Assembly (NCBI GenBank): GCA_903884505.1
Contig: CAISET010000002.1
Coordinates: forward strand, 186,001-250,000
DNA length: 64,000 nucleotides
Direction: 5' to 3'
From: an uncultured Microcaldota archaeon
GTDB lineage: Archaea; Micrarchaeota; Micrarchaeia; Burarchaeales; Fermentimicrarchaeaceae
How positions within the stretch are numbered: the stretch's first letter is position 1; each line of letters opens with the position of its first letter. The notes under the pieces are model-generated. The model saw only the letters and a list, made by a program, of their open reading frames with translations, had not been told where the DNA came from and did no database searches. Made by a program: the position numbers and the translations under genes. Of this stretch, positions 9,184-21,283 are shown in pieces.

Positions 9184-9633
9184 GTGGGAAACGGGCTTGC
9201 AGCAACGGCATACGCGGCGAACATACTCCCGTTCGGGTTCCTGGGCTTCGCCAGCGGGCTTATCGTGATGCTCTTCGCGAGGAATGACAAGATTGCGAGG
9301 TTCCACGGGGCACAGGCGATGCTCCTTGGCGTCACGGCGATGATAACGGGGTTCGCCCTAGCTTTCGTGACCATCATCCTTGAATCCCTGATATTCCCGT
9401 TCATCTTGCTACCGGCTATGTTCACCGTGTTCGCAGGAGGCGGCAGCTTCTGGATGATGCTTTCAGGAATGCTGCTCTCCTGGCTGCTTATGCTGCTCCC
9501 GTTCATCCCGATGCTGCTGTTCCTGCTCCTGAACTTTGCAATCTCAGCTTGGCTGGCGGTCGAGGCGTCGAGAAGCAGGACGCCGCGCCTGCCAGTGCTC
9601 GGGCGCGCGGCAGAACTATGCGTGGGTTGCTAA
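9184..9633 (+). CDS. Small integral membrane protein, DUF4870-like
   Basis: GLIVMLFARNDKIARFHGAQAMLLG motif, four hydrophobic segments; GTG start. Confidence 0.65.
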   Translation: MGNGLAATAYAANILPFGFLGFASGLIVMLFARNDKIARFHGAQAMLLGVTAMITGFALAFVTIILESLIFPFILLPAMFTVFAGGGSFWMMLSGMLLSWLLMLLPFIPMLLFLLLNFAISAWLAVEASRSRTPRLPVLGRAAELCVGC

Positions 9634-9635
9634 TT

Positions 9636-10253
9636 ATGAAAGTTCATGCGACAATCGCAATCGCTGCTGCGCTGCTTGTGCTTTCAGGCTGCTGCGGGCT
9701 GGAGGGGCTCGCAAACATAGCCCAGCCTCAAGTCCAGGTGTTCAGCAAGCCTGCGCCGCAAGCCGATGCAAACTCCATGGACATGCTCCCGGCCAGTCCC
9801 GCAGGCCTCAGCCTCGGTCGTGTCACCATCATGGATGGCTATTACGTCATCGATGGTGACGAGTCGCGGGGCGTGATGGGAGACTACGGGCGGGCGCGAA
9901 TCATAATCGTGCAATTCCGAAGCAACGAGTCCGCGAGGAAGATGGTGCGGTTCTACACGGACAAGATAGGGAGCTTCACGGGAAACATGAAATACATCGG
10001 CTCTCTCAGCGCAGAAAGGCCGTGGATGGAGTATTCCGTGCTCCTGGTCTCGCTCATTGACTGGCCTGAGGTGCAATCCAGCCTGCCAAGCGATGACGAG
10101 CCGCCAACGCCATTCAGCCTGAACGACACATCCACCCTGTTTGGGGGCTCAGCGGGCATGGCATGGGCGAGAGGCAACTGGTTCTTCATGGTCGAGGCGG
10201 AAGGGGCTGACGAAGCGCTGCGCAACCAGGTGGTTGACGCAGTGGGGCATTAG
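9636..10253 (+). CDS. Predicted lipoprotein of unknown function
   Basis: MKVHATIAIAAALLVLSGCCG lipobox; start trimmed to ATG 9636. Confidence 0.65.
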   Translation: MKVHATIAIAAALLVLSGCCGLEGLANIAQPQVQVFSKPAPQADANSMDMLPASPAGLSLGRVTIMDGYYVIDGDESRGVMGDYGRARIIIVQFRSNESARKMVRFYTDKIGSFTGNMKYIGSLSAERPWMEYSVLLVSLIDWPEVQSSLPSDDEPPTPFSLNDTSTLFGGSAGMAWARGNWFFMVEAEGADEALRNQVVDAVGH

Positions 10254-10262
10254 GGTGTTTGC

Positions 10263-10594
10263 ATGAGATTCCGCATAATCGCAGCAATCCTCTTCTCCGT
10301 TCTGCTCTTCGGCTGCACGGTCAAGACGTGGCCCCGGCCTACGTAGGGATGTGCGAGCAGTTCGGGGACAGGGCTTCGGGAACCAACGGTGCTGACACGC
10401 ACACGAAATCAGAATGCTATTCCTATTTCGCGGTGATGAACAGTGACGTCTCACTCTGCGGAAAGGTTGACAACACTTACCAGTGGCAATACTGCATCTC
10501 CGGAGTAGCGGTGAAAATGAAGAATCCGTCCCTCTGCGCGCAGGTGATTGAGGGGCGTGCTAGGGAGACGTGTGTAAACGCCTCTGCGCCCTAA
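10263..10594 (+). pseudogene. Frameshifted small Cys-containing lipoprotein
   Basis: Frame 10263: MRFRIIAAILFSVLLFGCTVKTWPRPT*; body in the 10259 frame: APAYVGMCEQFGDRASG...ETCVNASAP*; one extra C in the CCCC run would join them. Confidence 0.65.
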
Positions 10595-10705
10595 GGCGGC
10601 GTAGGAGCCAAGGCCATCCCGGGCTTTTTCTGGCAACAAACCAGCGCATCAGGCAATGCTCCGCTAAGCCCGAAAATTAAAAGAAAACGAAAGGAAATGG
10701 CCGGC

Positions 10706-11080
10706 TTAAGCCGACCACTTCTCTGCGAGCCCGCCGATGAACGGCAGCTTGAACATCCTGTCGTTGTATGCCTGCCACATGGTCCAGAGCCACACGAGGA
10801 ATATCAGGACCATGACGAGCAGCAGCAGAGCCCATGGGATGAACACAAGCAGCGCCCCTATCGCGCCGAGGTTCAGCGCAGCAGCGACAATCCCGAGCAC
10901 TATAACAAGGATGAACGCCACTATCGCCAGGATGACGAAGATTATGAAGTACACGATAGTGAACAGTATCGACTGCAAGCCATGGAACCTCGCCACCTTG
11001 TCGTCCTTCGCGACTATGAACACGATGAGCCCGCTAACCCAGTTGAGCAGGTACGCGAACGCAGCCATTATGTTTCCCAT
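10706..11080 (-). CDS. Small integral membrane protein, DUF4870-like (paralogue of 9184-9633)
   Basis: SGLIVFIVAKDDKVARFHGLQSILF; shared KxARFHGxQ motif. Confidence 0.7.
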   Translation of the reverse strand: MGNIMAAFAYLLNWVSGLIVFIVAKDDKVARFHGLQSILFTIVYFIIFVILAIVAFILVIVLGIVAAALNLGAIGALLVFIPWALLLLVMVLIFLVWLWTMWQAYNDRMFKLPFIGGLAEKWSA

Positions 11081-11138
11081 GGAAAATCACCTGTTTGGAT
11101 TTGCGCGGCGGGTATTTATTCCTTTGCTGCAGCCCCCT

Positions 11139-11164
11139 CGCGCGCGCACGCGCGCACGCGCGCG
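11139..11164. repeat. Alternating Y-R tract CGCGCGCGCACGCGCGCACGCGCGCG
   Basis: Read directly; 26 nt of uninterrupted alternation, three 8-mers CGCGCGCR. Confidence 0.95.
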
Positions 11165-11171
11165 TTCGAAA

Positions 11172-11181
11172 CCTTTTTAAA
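11172..11181 (+). promoter_or_regulatory. TATA-like element for gyrBA
   Basis: GAAACCTTTTTAAATGCGG about 50 nt before the gyrB ATG. Confidence 0.55.
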
Positions 11182-11215
11182 TGCGGGAAGGGAAAATTTA
11201 CTGCTAAACCTTTAG

Positions 11216-13144
<1,929 letters not shown>

Positions 13145-13212
13145 GGGAATGGAGTGAGAAACAGTGGCATCTAACGGCAGAGGAGCAGGACACGCGAAGG
13201 AAGTGTGAGAAC

Positions 13213-16200
13213 TTGGCATCTAACGGCAACTACCGCGACAGGGAAATCCGCGACGAGATGAAGGAGTCCTACCTGGGCTACGCGATGAGTGTAATCGTGG
13301 GCAGGGCCCTTCCCGACGTGAGGGACGGGCTGAAGCCGGTCCACAGGCGCGTGCTCCACACCATGAACGAATTGGGGAACGCGAGCGACAAGCCCTACAA
13401 GAAGAGCGCAAGGGTTGTCGGTGACTGCCTGGGCAAATACCACCCGCACGGCGATCTTGCGGTCTATGATACGATAGTTAGGATGGCGCAGGACTTCTCG
13501 CTCCGCTACCCACTCGTAGACGGGCAAGGAAATTTTGGTTCTGTCGACGGGGATTCTGCAGCGGCCATGAGGTACTGCGTAACCGGCGATTCACTTGTAA
13601 TAACTGAACTAGGCATGGAAGCCATAGGCAGTCTTTCAGCCAGTGAAGATATCAGCCGGCACGTCTTATCCGCGGGCAATAAGGTAAATTCCGCAAGCAA
13701 GTGGTTCGATTCCGGCGAACACCCTACCAAGACCGTGAGAACACATAGGGGCTTTGAGCTGACTGGTACGCCAAACCACCCAGTGCTCACCCTGCAGAAG
13801 GGTTCAGGCGGCTGTCCCAGGCTCAAATGGAAGCTGCTCTCAGAATTGAAGGCTGGAGAATATGCGGTCATAAGCCGCGCTCCGCTGCTTTTCCCGGAAA
13901 CCGAGCCGTCGTTGCTGGAATACCATCCACAGCTAAGCGGCAGAACGAAGCCGCATCACCTGCCTTTGTCGATGAGTCCGGAACTGGCATTCATCCTAGG
14001 GGCTCTTGTCGCTGAGGGTAGCATATCGAAAGAACAGATAGGCTTCTGCAATAGTGACGCCGAGTTTTTGGAAGAATTCAAGCGCTGTTTTAAAGAAGTC
14101 TTTCCGGACTGCCGCCTCCACGAGTATGCGCGCTTGCCAGTAGGCTTCACGAGAAAGCCATACATCTCGCTGGAAATCCATGCTAGGCACGTCATAATGT
14201 TTTTGCATAACGTCGGACTTGCTCCGGTAAGAGCCGCGCAAAAAGACATACCGGAAACAGTGCTTGCTTCTACAAAAAATAGCCTCGCCGCATTCGTAAG
14301 AGGCTATGCGGAAGGGGACGGCAGCGTTTACAGGTCAGGGGCACCGGAGATTGCCTTCGTCTCTGCCAGCGCCAGGCTGATGAAGAGGTTCCTGCCGCTG
14401 CTGCTGAGGTTCGGGATCGATTCTTCCTACCGCTGGCAGCCATCAAAACGGATATATAAGCTGCTAATCCGGGGCGTCGGAAATCTCAGCCTGTTCAAAA
14501 ACCAAATAGGCTTTGCAACAATAAGAAAAAGCACAAAACTGGGCGAGGTCTGTGCCCTTAACAATAACCAGCGCATAATGTCCAAGACTGATTTTGTGCC
14601 GTACCTGGCAGACCACATTCGGAACAATGGCTACGCGGCAAAGCCGAAAGAGTGGCTGAGAAGGCACAACATCGACAGGCTTCCGAAGGTGAAGGCATAC
14701 TGGAAAATAATGGCAGGACTGTTGAACGATGCGGACAGGGCCCTCTATGAGGATTTGCTCAGGAATAACTACCTCTTCGACAAAGTTATGGCGGTCGAAG
14801 ACTCAGGCAGGCAACGCGTGTATTCCATACGAGTTGACAGCGCCTGCCACTCATTCGTTTCGAACGGATTCATAAGCCACAATACGGAAGTGCGCATGGC
14901 AAAGACAGCGGAGGAAATGCTCGAGGACATCGACAAGGAGACGGTTGATTTCACCCCCAATTTCGACGGCTCGCTCAAGGAGCCCACCCTGCTTCCTGCT
15001 CGCCTTCCCAACCTCCTGATTAACGGCTCGAGCGGAATCGCGGTCGGAATGGCAACCAACATGCCCCCGCACAACCTCTCAGAAGTCTGCGACGCGATTG
15101 CGCATTTCATCGACAACCCGAACTCCACTGTGCAGGACCTGATGATGTACGTCCAGGGGCCGGACTTCCCGACTGCGGGGATAATCTGCGGGAAGAGTGG
15201 CATAACGCAGGCCTACGCCATGGGGAAAGGCGCGCTGAAAGTCCGTGCGAAGGCCGAGATTAAGGACGCGAAGGACCGCAAGCGCATAATCGTCACGGAG
15301 CTTCCCTACATGGTGAACAAGGCGAAGCTCGTCGAGCAGATGGCCGACCTCGTGAACGCGAAGAAGCTGGAGGGCATCTCCGACCTGCGCGACGAGTCGG
15401 ACCGCGAGGGAATAAGGGTCGTCATAGAGCTGAAGCGCGACGCGAATGCCGAGGTCGTGCTGAACCAGCTCTACGAGCACACCACGATGCAGACAACTTT
15501 CGGAGTGATAAACCTCGCCCTCGTTGACGGGCAGCCGCGCGTGCTCACGCTCCGCGATTTGGTGGAGCAGTTCGTGAAGCACAGGCAGGAGATAATAACG
15601 CGCAGGAGCAGGTTCGAGCTGCGGCAGGCCGAGGACAGGGCGCACCTCATCGAGGGGCTCAAGGTCGCGGTCGGGAACATAGACGCGGTCGTGCAGCTCG
15701 TGAAGAAATCCGAGGACCCGCAGGCGGCGAAGCAGGGCCTCATGTCAAGGTTCAATCTTTCGGAAAAGCAGGCGCAGGCAATACTCGAGATGCGGCTGCA
15801 GAGGCTCACCGGGCTCGAGCGGGGAAAGCTCGAGGCCGAGCATAAGGAACTCCTCGAGAAGATTACGTTCCTGAAGAATCTTCTTTCGGATGTCGCCCTC
15901 ATACTGAAGGTGGTGAAGGACGAGACGCTGCGCATCAAGCAGAAATACGGCGATGCGCGCAGGACGCAGATTTCCGAGGAGGTCGGCGAGATACTCGTCG
16001 AGGACCTCATACCCCACGAGAAGGTCGTGGTCACCATCACTAACAGCGGCTACATAAAGAGGATGCCCCTCGCGGAATACGAGATTCAGAAGCGCGGCGG
16101 GAGGGGAATAATCGGGGTCGAGGCCAAGGAGGAGGACTTCGCAACGGACATGCTCATCGCCGACACGCACGACTACCTCCTGTTCTTCACGGATAAGGGC

Positions 16201-17052
16201 CGCGTGCACTGGCTGAAGGTCTACCGCGTGCCGGAGGCAGGAAGATATGCCGCAGGGAAAGCCATCGTAAACCTTCTCGAGATACAGGAAGAGAAGGTGC
16301 GCGCCATCATACCCGTTTCAGAATTCGGCGAGAAGGACTACCTGATAATCGCGACGAAAAACGGCATCGTGAAGAAGACCTCCCTTGCCGAGTACTCGAA
16401 CCCGAGGCGCGGCGGGATAATCGCGGTCACGCTGCGCGAGGACGATGACCTCATAGACGTGAAGAGGACGACGGGCAACCAGGACGTGATACTCGCATCG
16501 CGCGAGGGAATGGCCATCCGCTTCAATGAGAATGACGCGCGCTCAATCGGCAGGACGGGGATGGGCGTAATCGGGATGAGGCTGCGCGACAAGGACGAAG
16601 TCGTCGGAATGGCAATCGCGGAGCCGGGCGAGACGCTCCTGACAATATGCGAGAACGGCCATGGGAAGAGGACTTCGATGGAGGAATACCGGCAGCAGTC
16701 GCGCGGAGGGCTCGGCGTAATCAACATCCAGGTGACCGAGCGCAACGGCAAGACCGTGGACGTCCGCTCGGTGAAGGACGATGACGAGCTGATGATAGTA
16801 AACTCCAGTGGCGTGATAATCCGCATACCCGTGCACGGCATCTCGGCGATAGGGAGGAACACGCAGGGGGTAAGGCTCATGAAGCTCGAGAAGGGGCAGA
16901 AGGTCGTCGCAGTCGCGCGGATTGCGCACGAGGCCCAGCCTCCGGCGCAGCCGCCAGGGCACCCGCTAGAGTCTATACCTATGATAAGCTCTGGCCATGA
17001 GCGAGAGCAGCCCAAGAACAAGCCGAACGTAGGGGACATCGAAATACTGTAA
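13213..17052 (+). CDS. gyrA: DNA gyrase subunit A, interrupted by an intein
   Basis: [37 protein letters not shown]...[10 protein letters not shown] | intein | [13 protein letters not shown]; GyrA box QKRGGRG; TTG start. Confidence 0.96.
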   Translation: MASNGNYRDREIRDEMKESYLGYAMSVIVGRALPDVRDGLKPVHRRVLHTMNELGNASDKPYKKSARVVGDCLGKYHPHGDLAVYDTIVRMAQDFSLRYPLVDGQGNFGSVDGDSAAAMRYCVTGDSLVITELGMEAIGSLSASEDISRHVLSAGNKVNSASKWFDSGEHPTKTVRTHRGFELTGTPNHPVLTLQKGSGGCPRLKWKLLSELKAGEYAVISRAPLLFPETEPSLLEYHPQLSGRTKPHHLPLSMSPELAFILGALVAEGSISKEQIGFCNSDAEFLEEFKRCFKEVFPDCRLHEYARLPVGFTRKPYISLEIHARHVIMFLHNVGLAPVRAAQKDIPETVLASTKNSLAAFVRGYAEGDGSVYRSGAPEIAFVSASARLMKRFLPLLLRFGIDSSYRWQPSKRIYKLLIRGVGNLSLFKNQIGFATIRKSTKLGEVCALNNNQRIMSKTDFVPYLADHIRNNGYAAKPKEWLRRHNIDRLPKVKAYWKIMAGLLNDADRALYEDLLRNNYLFDKVMAVEDSGRQRVYSIRVDSACHSFVSNGFISHNTEVRMAKTAEEMLEDIDKETVDFTPNFDGSLKEPTLLPARLPNLLINGSSGIAVGMATNMPPHNLSEVCDAIAHFIDNPNSTVQDLMMYVQGPDFPTAGIICGKSGITQAYAMGKGALKVRAKAEIKDAKDRKRIIVTELPYMVNKAKLVEQMADLVNAKKLEGISDLRDESDREGIRVVIELKRDANAEVVLNQLYEHTTMQTTFGVINLALVDGQPRVLTLRDLVEQFVKHRQEIITRRSRFELRQAEDRAHLIEGLKVAVGNIDAVVQLVKKSEDPQAAKQGLMSRFNLSEKQAQAILEMRLQRLTGLERGKLEAEHKELLEKITFLKNLLSDVALILKVVKDETLRIKQKYGDARRTQISEEVGEILVEDLIPHEKVVVTITNSGYIKRMPLAEYEIQKRGGRGIIGVEAKEEDFATDMLIADTHDYLLFFTDKGRVHWLKVYRVPEAGRYAAGKAIVNLLEIQEEKVRAIIPVSEFGEKDYLIIATKNGIVKKTSLAEYSNPRRGGIIAVTLREDDDLIDVKRTTGNQDVILASREGMAIRFNENDARSIGRTGMGVIGMRLRDKDEVVGMAIAEPGETLLTICENGHGKRTSMEEYRQQSRGGLGVINIQVTERNGKTVDVRSVKDDDELMIVNSSGVIIRIPVHGISAIGRNTQGVRLMKLEKGQKVVAVARIAHEAQPPAQPPGHPLESIPMISSGHEREQPKNKPNVGDIEIL
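13576..14883 (+). mobile_element. GyrA intein (436 aa) with LAGLIDADG endonuclease domain
   Basis: Starts [20 protein letters not shown] after AMRY, ends VSNGFISHN before [13 protein letters not shown] and [21 protein letters not shown]-type motifs. Confidence 0.93.
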
Positions 17053-17082
17053 TATTTAAATATCCGCGAACAAATTCTAGCC

Positions 17083-18279
17083 ATGGCGACCATGGGAAGG
17101 AAACTCATACTCTACTTGTCAGTCTGCGCAGCCGTTCTGCTGCTCGCGGGCTGCGTCCTGCCGCGCACGAGCGAGGCCCCGCTGATAAGCTCGGCGAACC
17201 CGACCAGGAATTTCAACATCTCGGAGGGCCAGACGGCGAGCTTCAGGATAGAGAAGAACGGGACGACGCCCGAATACTCGATTTACGCCGCGAGCGTCAT
17301 CAACCTCACCGCGCTGTTCATAATAAACCCCGGCGACATCGTCTTCGCGCTCGGCGAGGGGCAGGCAAAGGCCATCGATTTCGACAGGGACGGGGCGCCC
17401 GAAGCAGTGATAGTGCTCCAAAATACGACCGGAACTACGGCGTACCTCACAATCTCCCTCGCCGGCGCAGCGCAGGTATGCACCAACACCTGCCCAACCG
17501 GGCAGCTCCAATATGCCTACCCCAACTGCGCGTGCTACTCGCCGGTCCAGCAATGTGCAACCAATTGCTCGGGCAACCAGTCGCAGCACCCATACCCCGA
17601 CTGCACGTGTTTCACTCCGACCCAGTTCTGCTCGGACAACACCGCTTATGGCGCATGCTCGCTTACAAAGCCGAAATACTGCGACACCGGCACGCTCGTA
17701 AACAGGTGCGCCACGTGCGGATGCCCCTCCGGGATGAGCTGCAACCCCGTGAGCGGCGCGTGCAGCGTTCCAGCAAGCCCGACTCCCGGCGCAAGCCCGA
17801 CAGCAACCGCGACAGCACCTCCTGCCGACGCGGCTACGCAGGCAATCGCAGCCGCAAACGCGACAACCGAAGGGAGCATGGTCGCGCGCTACAGCGCCCT
17901 CTACCTGAAGAACTCCAACTGCGGCGAGAGCGAATTCAGCTCAATCTTCCAGTCGCGGAAGGGGAGGGCCCCGAACCCGACAGAGCTCGGCGGGTACCAC
18001 TCGACAAAGAACTATCTGCCGACGGGGGTTGCGGTAAACGCGACGCTGAACGGGACAAACTACGATGTGCTTTACAGGGCGACTGGCGGAAGCCTTCCTG
18101 GGCCGATGCTCAAGGTCATCATCGCGCCCCCGAGCAACGTCCTCTCGTCCACCTGGCAGGGCGTCTATTCCAGCGGGTGCGGGGGCGGGACTGCCACGGA
18201 ATGCAATACGGACCTCATTTCCGGAGCAGAAGCAATCTCGGGGAACTGCGGGCTCATCATCAAGCTGAACGGCTGGTAG
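17083..18279 (+). CDS. Cys-rich predicted lipoprotein
   Basis: ILYLSVCAAVLLLAGCVLP lipobox; repeated CxxxCxxxQ...YPxCxC units. Confidence 0.7.
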   Translation: MATMGRKLILYLSVCAAVLLLAGCVLPRTSEAPLISSANPTRNFNISEGQTASFRIEKNGTTPEYSIYAASVINLTALFIINPGDIVFALGEGQAKAIDFDRDGAPEAVIVLQNTTGTTAYLTISLAGAAQVCTNTCPTGQLQYAYPNCACYSPVQQCATNCSGNQSQHPYPDCTCFTPTQFCSDNTAYGACSLTKPKYCDTGTLVNRCATCGCPSGMSCNPVSGACSVPASPTPGASPTATATAPPADAATQAIAAANATTEGSMVARYSALYLKNSNCGESEFSSIFQSRKGRAPNPTELGGYHSTKNYLPTGVAVNATLNGTNYDVLYRATGGSLPGPMLKVIIAPPSNVLSSTWQGVYSSGCGGGTATECNTDLISGAEAISGNCGLIIKLNGW

Positions 18280-18282
18280 TTC

Positions 18283-19548
18283 CTACCCTTTCTTCAATTC
18301 TTCCAAAATTTCCTTAGCCCTATCCACCCTGACCTTTTTTTCTTCCGCCATCTTTGCGGCAACCTTGTCAATAAGCTCGCCGGTGGCCCCGGCCATTATA
18401 GCGATGTTCCGCGCGTGAAGGCCCATGTGCCCCCGCTGTATCCCCTCGGTTGCCAGCGCCCTGAGCGCGGCGAAATTCTGCGCGAGCCCGACGCTCGCAA
18501 TAATCTCCGCCAGCTCGCCGGCAGTCTTCACGCCGAGCAGCTTCACGCACGCCCTTGCCGTAGGGTGAGTCTTAGTCGCCCCGCCGACAAGCCCGACAGC
18601 CATGGGCAGCTCAATCTCGCCTTCCAAGTCGCCGTCGGAATTTTTGCGGTAAGTTGTAAGTGGCCTGTACCTCCCGCTCCTCGCCGCATATGCGTGCGCG
18701 CCGGCCTCTATTGCGCGCCAGTCGTTCCCCGCAGCAACCACGACAGCATCGATGCCGTTCATCACTCCCTTGTTGTGCGTGGCCGCGCGATATGGGTCGT
18801 TAGCCGCAAACTCGTAGGCGGAGACAATAGCATCAACCGCCTCCTCTCCGCCAACCGCCTCTTTCGCGAACATGGCCTTCGCTTTCACGAGCCTCCTGTC
18901 CGCGAGGTTCGATATTATCCTGAGAAGGACTTTTCCGCCGCTAATTTCCCCAACGGGCCCTGCGAGCGCCTCGCACATCGTATTGACCGCGTTCGCGCCC
19001 ATGGCATCGCGCACGTCGACAAGAAGATGGATTATGAGCATCTTCCCCTTCGCAGTGGCAATCACCCTTGCCTCGACATCGCGCGCCCCGCCTCCGAATT
19101 TCACGAGCGTGGGGTCGCAGGCGTTTGCGAGCGCGAGGAGCCTGCCCTTCTCGGCAACCACCTTCTTCGCAGCACCTTCCGCATCAGCCAATCCTACTAC
19201 TTGCATCTGCCCAATCATAATCGGCTCGCCCGCTTTGGCAGTGAAGCCGCCCTTCATTCTCGCAACTTTCGCGGCGTTGCTCGCAGCAGCGACAACGCTC
19301 GGCTCCTCAATTGCCATCGGAACGAGGCGGTCAATGCCATTAATCCTGAAATTCACCGCAATTCCGAGCGGGAGCGGCAGTGTGCCGACAACGTTTTCTA
19401 TCATCCTGTCCGCAGTCGCCTTGTCAAGTGAGGAGAATGATGATAGCAGCGCGGCCTCCTCGTCCGTCAGCCCCCCGAACTCCTTGACCTCCGCTACACG
19501 TTTTTCAATTGGCAGTTTGTAGAACCCGGAAAACTCGCTCGTTTTCAT
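18283..19548 (-). CDS. hmgA: Hydroxymethylglutaryl-CoA reductase (class II-like)
   Basis: KTSEFSGFYKLPIEKRVAEVKEFGGL; LPLPLGIAVNFRINGIDRLVPMAIEEPSVVAAASNAAKVAR; VDVRDAMGANAVNTMCE; HNKGVMNGIDAV. Confidence 0.92.
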   Translation of the reverse strand: MKTSEFSGFYKLPIEKRVAEVKEFGGLTDEEAALLSSFSSLDKATADRMIENVVGTLPLPLGIAVNFRINGIDRLVPMAIEEPSVVAAASNAAKVARMKGGFTAKAGEPIMIGQMQVVGLADAEGAAKKVVAEKGRLLALANACDPTLVKFGGGARDVEARVIATAKGKMLIIHLLVDVRDAMGANAVNTMCEALAGPVGEISGGKVLLRIISNLADRRLVKAKAMFAKEAVGGEEAVDAIVSAYEFAANDPYRAATHNKGVMNGIDAVVVAAGNDWRAIEAGAHAYAARSGRYRPLTTYRKNSDGDLEGEIELPMAVGLVGGATKTHPTARACVKLLGVKTAGELAEIIASVGLAQNFAALRALATEGIQRGHMGLHARNIAIMAGATGELIDKVAAKMAEEKKVRVDRAKEILEELKKG

Positions 19549-19649
19549 GGATAAGTTATGCGTGCGAACATTTAACAGCGTTTCAATCATTCCGAACAAA
19601 ACCAATAGCCTTTAAATCAGCCGAGCACCCAGCACTATCCGGTGATGCG

Positions 19650-21077
19650 ATGAGGAAATATGTCATTCTGCTCGCGCTGGCACTGGTTGCCATTGCAGCA
19701 TCAGCAGCGAACGTTACCGTTTCCGCGCCGGTCACGAGCGCAGTCCTCTACTCGAACGGCTTCAGCTACATAACGCGCTCCGGGACAGCGCAGCTTGCCG
19801 GCGAAGACACCACGCTCCACATAATCAACCTCACCCGCAGCGCATTCACCTCATCAATCTCGGCAGCCGATTCCGCAGGCGCGGTCTCGGAGATATACGG
19901 CTACGATATGAGCTGGAACGAGACGAAGAACACCACCGAGCTCCTCTCCTTCGCGCAAATCCTCAACAAGAGCCTGGATTCCGAAATCCAATTCACGGTG
20001 GGCACCGCGGCGAAGACAGGGAAGCTCGTCTGGTACGACACGGAGAGGATAGGCGTTCTTGCGAACAACGCCTTCTCAATATACTCGATATCCTCAATCA
20101 CAAACCTCGATTCGCCTGTTGCGCAGTTCAATGAAACACACGAGGAGAACGAGACGAAATCGGAATATGGCCTCGCGGTCCGCGAGAAGAACGCAACCGC
20201 AGGCGAGCACAGCCTCAGGCTAAACTACCTGGTCTCAGGCGCGACCTGGTCGCCGAACTACAAGTACTACATCACGAGCGAGGCAGCGTCCGGAAACGGC
20301 ACGCTCCAGGGCTGGGCCGAGGTGCTGAACAATGCCGGCGAGGACTGGAACGGGATAAACCTGACTCTTGTCGTCGGCTACCCCCGCATCGCGAGGTACA
20401 CGTCTTATTACGACACCTACAAGTCATACGCCGGAGCTGCGGAAAGCGCCGCAGTCCCAACCCCGAACGCGGCGCCCGAATTCACATACTCGCCTTTCAG
20501 CGCCTACGTAATCTACCGCCTCTCATCGCCAGCAACAATAAAGGATGGCGAAACCAGGGAGCTTCCGCTATTCGAGAGGCAGGGGCAGGAATACAAGCGC
20601 GAATACTTCTGGGACACCTCCAACAGCGCGCCCGAGAAAATCTTCATCCTTAACAACACGAGCACCACCCCGAGGGCGGCTGGCATAGTCTCGGTCTACC
20701 TGAACGGCGAGCTGCTCGGCGAGGAATCGATAGGCTACACGCCAAGGAACCAAGAGATGCGCGTGACTGTCGCGGACCTGCCGGACATCCACGTGAAGAA
20801 GGAGTCGCTGAACCAGACCACTAGCCAGGACGGGAATACGCGCGTGACGCGCTACGAGTACCGCCTGACGGTCGAGAACACGATGAACGAGGACGTGGAC
20901 CTGAGGATAAACGACCAGATGTATTACGGCGACAGGGTGCGGCTCGTAAGCTCAACGCTTCCTGCAACAATAAAGCCGAACAGCATCCTGGAGTGGAATG
21001 CGCACATCGCGAAGGGGCAAAAACTGGAAATAGGCTATATCTACGAGGTAACGAACTATATCTCCCCACCCTACTAG
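19650..21077 (+). CDS. Secreted DUF4139-type protein
   Basis: Signal MRKYVILLALALVAIAASA; ...YLVSGATWSPNYKYYI...; LPATIKPNSILEWNAHIAKGQKLEIGYIYEV. Start trimmed to ATG 19650. Confidence 0.65.
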   Translation: MRKYVILLALALVAIAASAANVTVSAPVTSAVLYSNGFSYITRSGTAQLAGEDTTLHIINLTRSAFTSSISAADSAGAVSEIYGYDMSWNETKNTTELLSFAQILNKSLDSEIQFTVGTAAKTGKLVWYDTERIGVLANNAFSIYSISSITNLDSPVAQFNETHEENETKSEYGLAVREKNATAGEHSLRLNYLVSGATWSPNYKYYITSEAASGNGTLQGWAEVLNNAGEDWNGINLTLVVGYPRIARYTSYYDTYKSYAGAAESAAVPTPNAAPEFTYSPFSAYVIYRLSSPATIKDGETRELPLFERQGQEYKREYFWDTSNSAPEKIFILNNTSTTPRAAGIVSVYLNGELLGEESIGYTPRNQEMRVTVADLPDIHVKKESLNQTTSQDGNTRVTRYEYRLTVENTMNEDVDLRINDQMYYGDRVRLVSSTLPATIKPNSILEWNAHIAKGQKLEIGYIYEVTNYISPPY

Positions 21078-21174
21078 GGCTCCGGCTCGTCCCCTTCTTC
21101 TTTCCTTTTTCTCCAACCCCTAACCTTAGCGCCAGCTGACATACCGTTCCCCCCAATTGTTATTAGTTATGGGA

Positions 21175-21223
21175 TAAGTAATATAAATACTTATGCTTTT
21201 ATGCGTCTAAATAATTATTTAGA
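21175..21223. repeat. AT-rich palindromes between convergent genes
   Basis: TAAGTA-N7-TACTTA (21175-21193) and perfect 18-nt palindrome TCTAAATAATTATTTAGA (21206-21223). Confidence 0.85.
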
Positions 21224-21283
21224 TATGGAAGGCGCGCTAATAGGCAAAAAAGTATAAAAATCGCCCTTCCCAAGCCGAAATCG

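Noticed and set aside
18415-19431. 338-aa + strand ORF
   Set aside because: Antisense to hmgA
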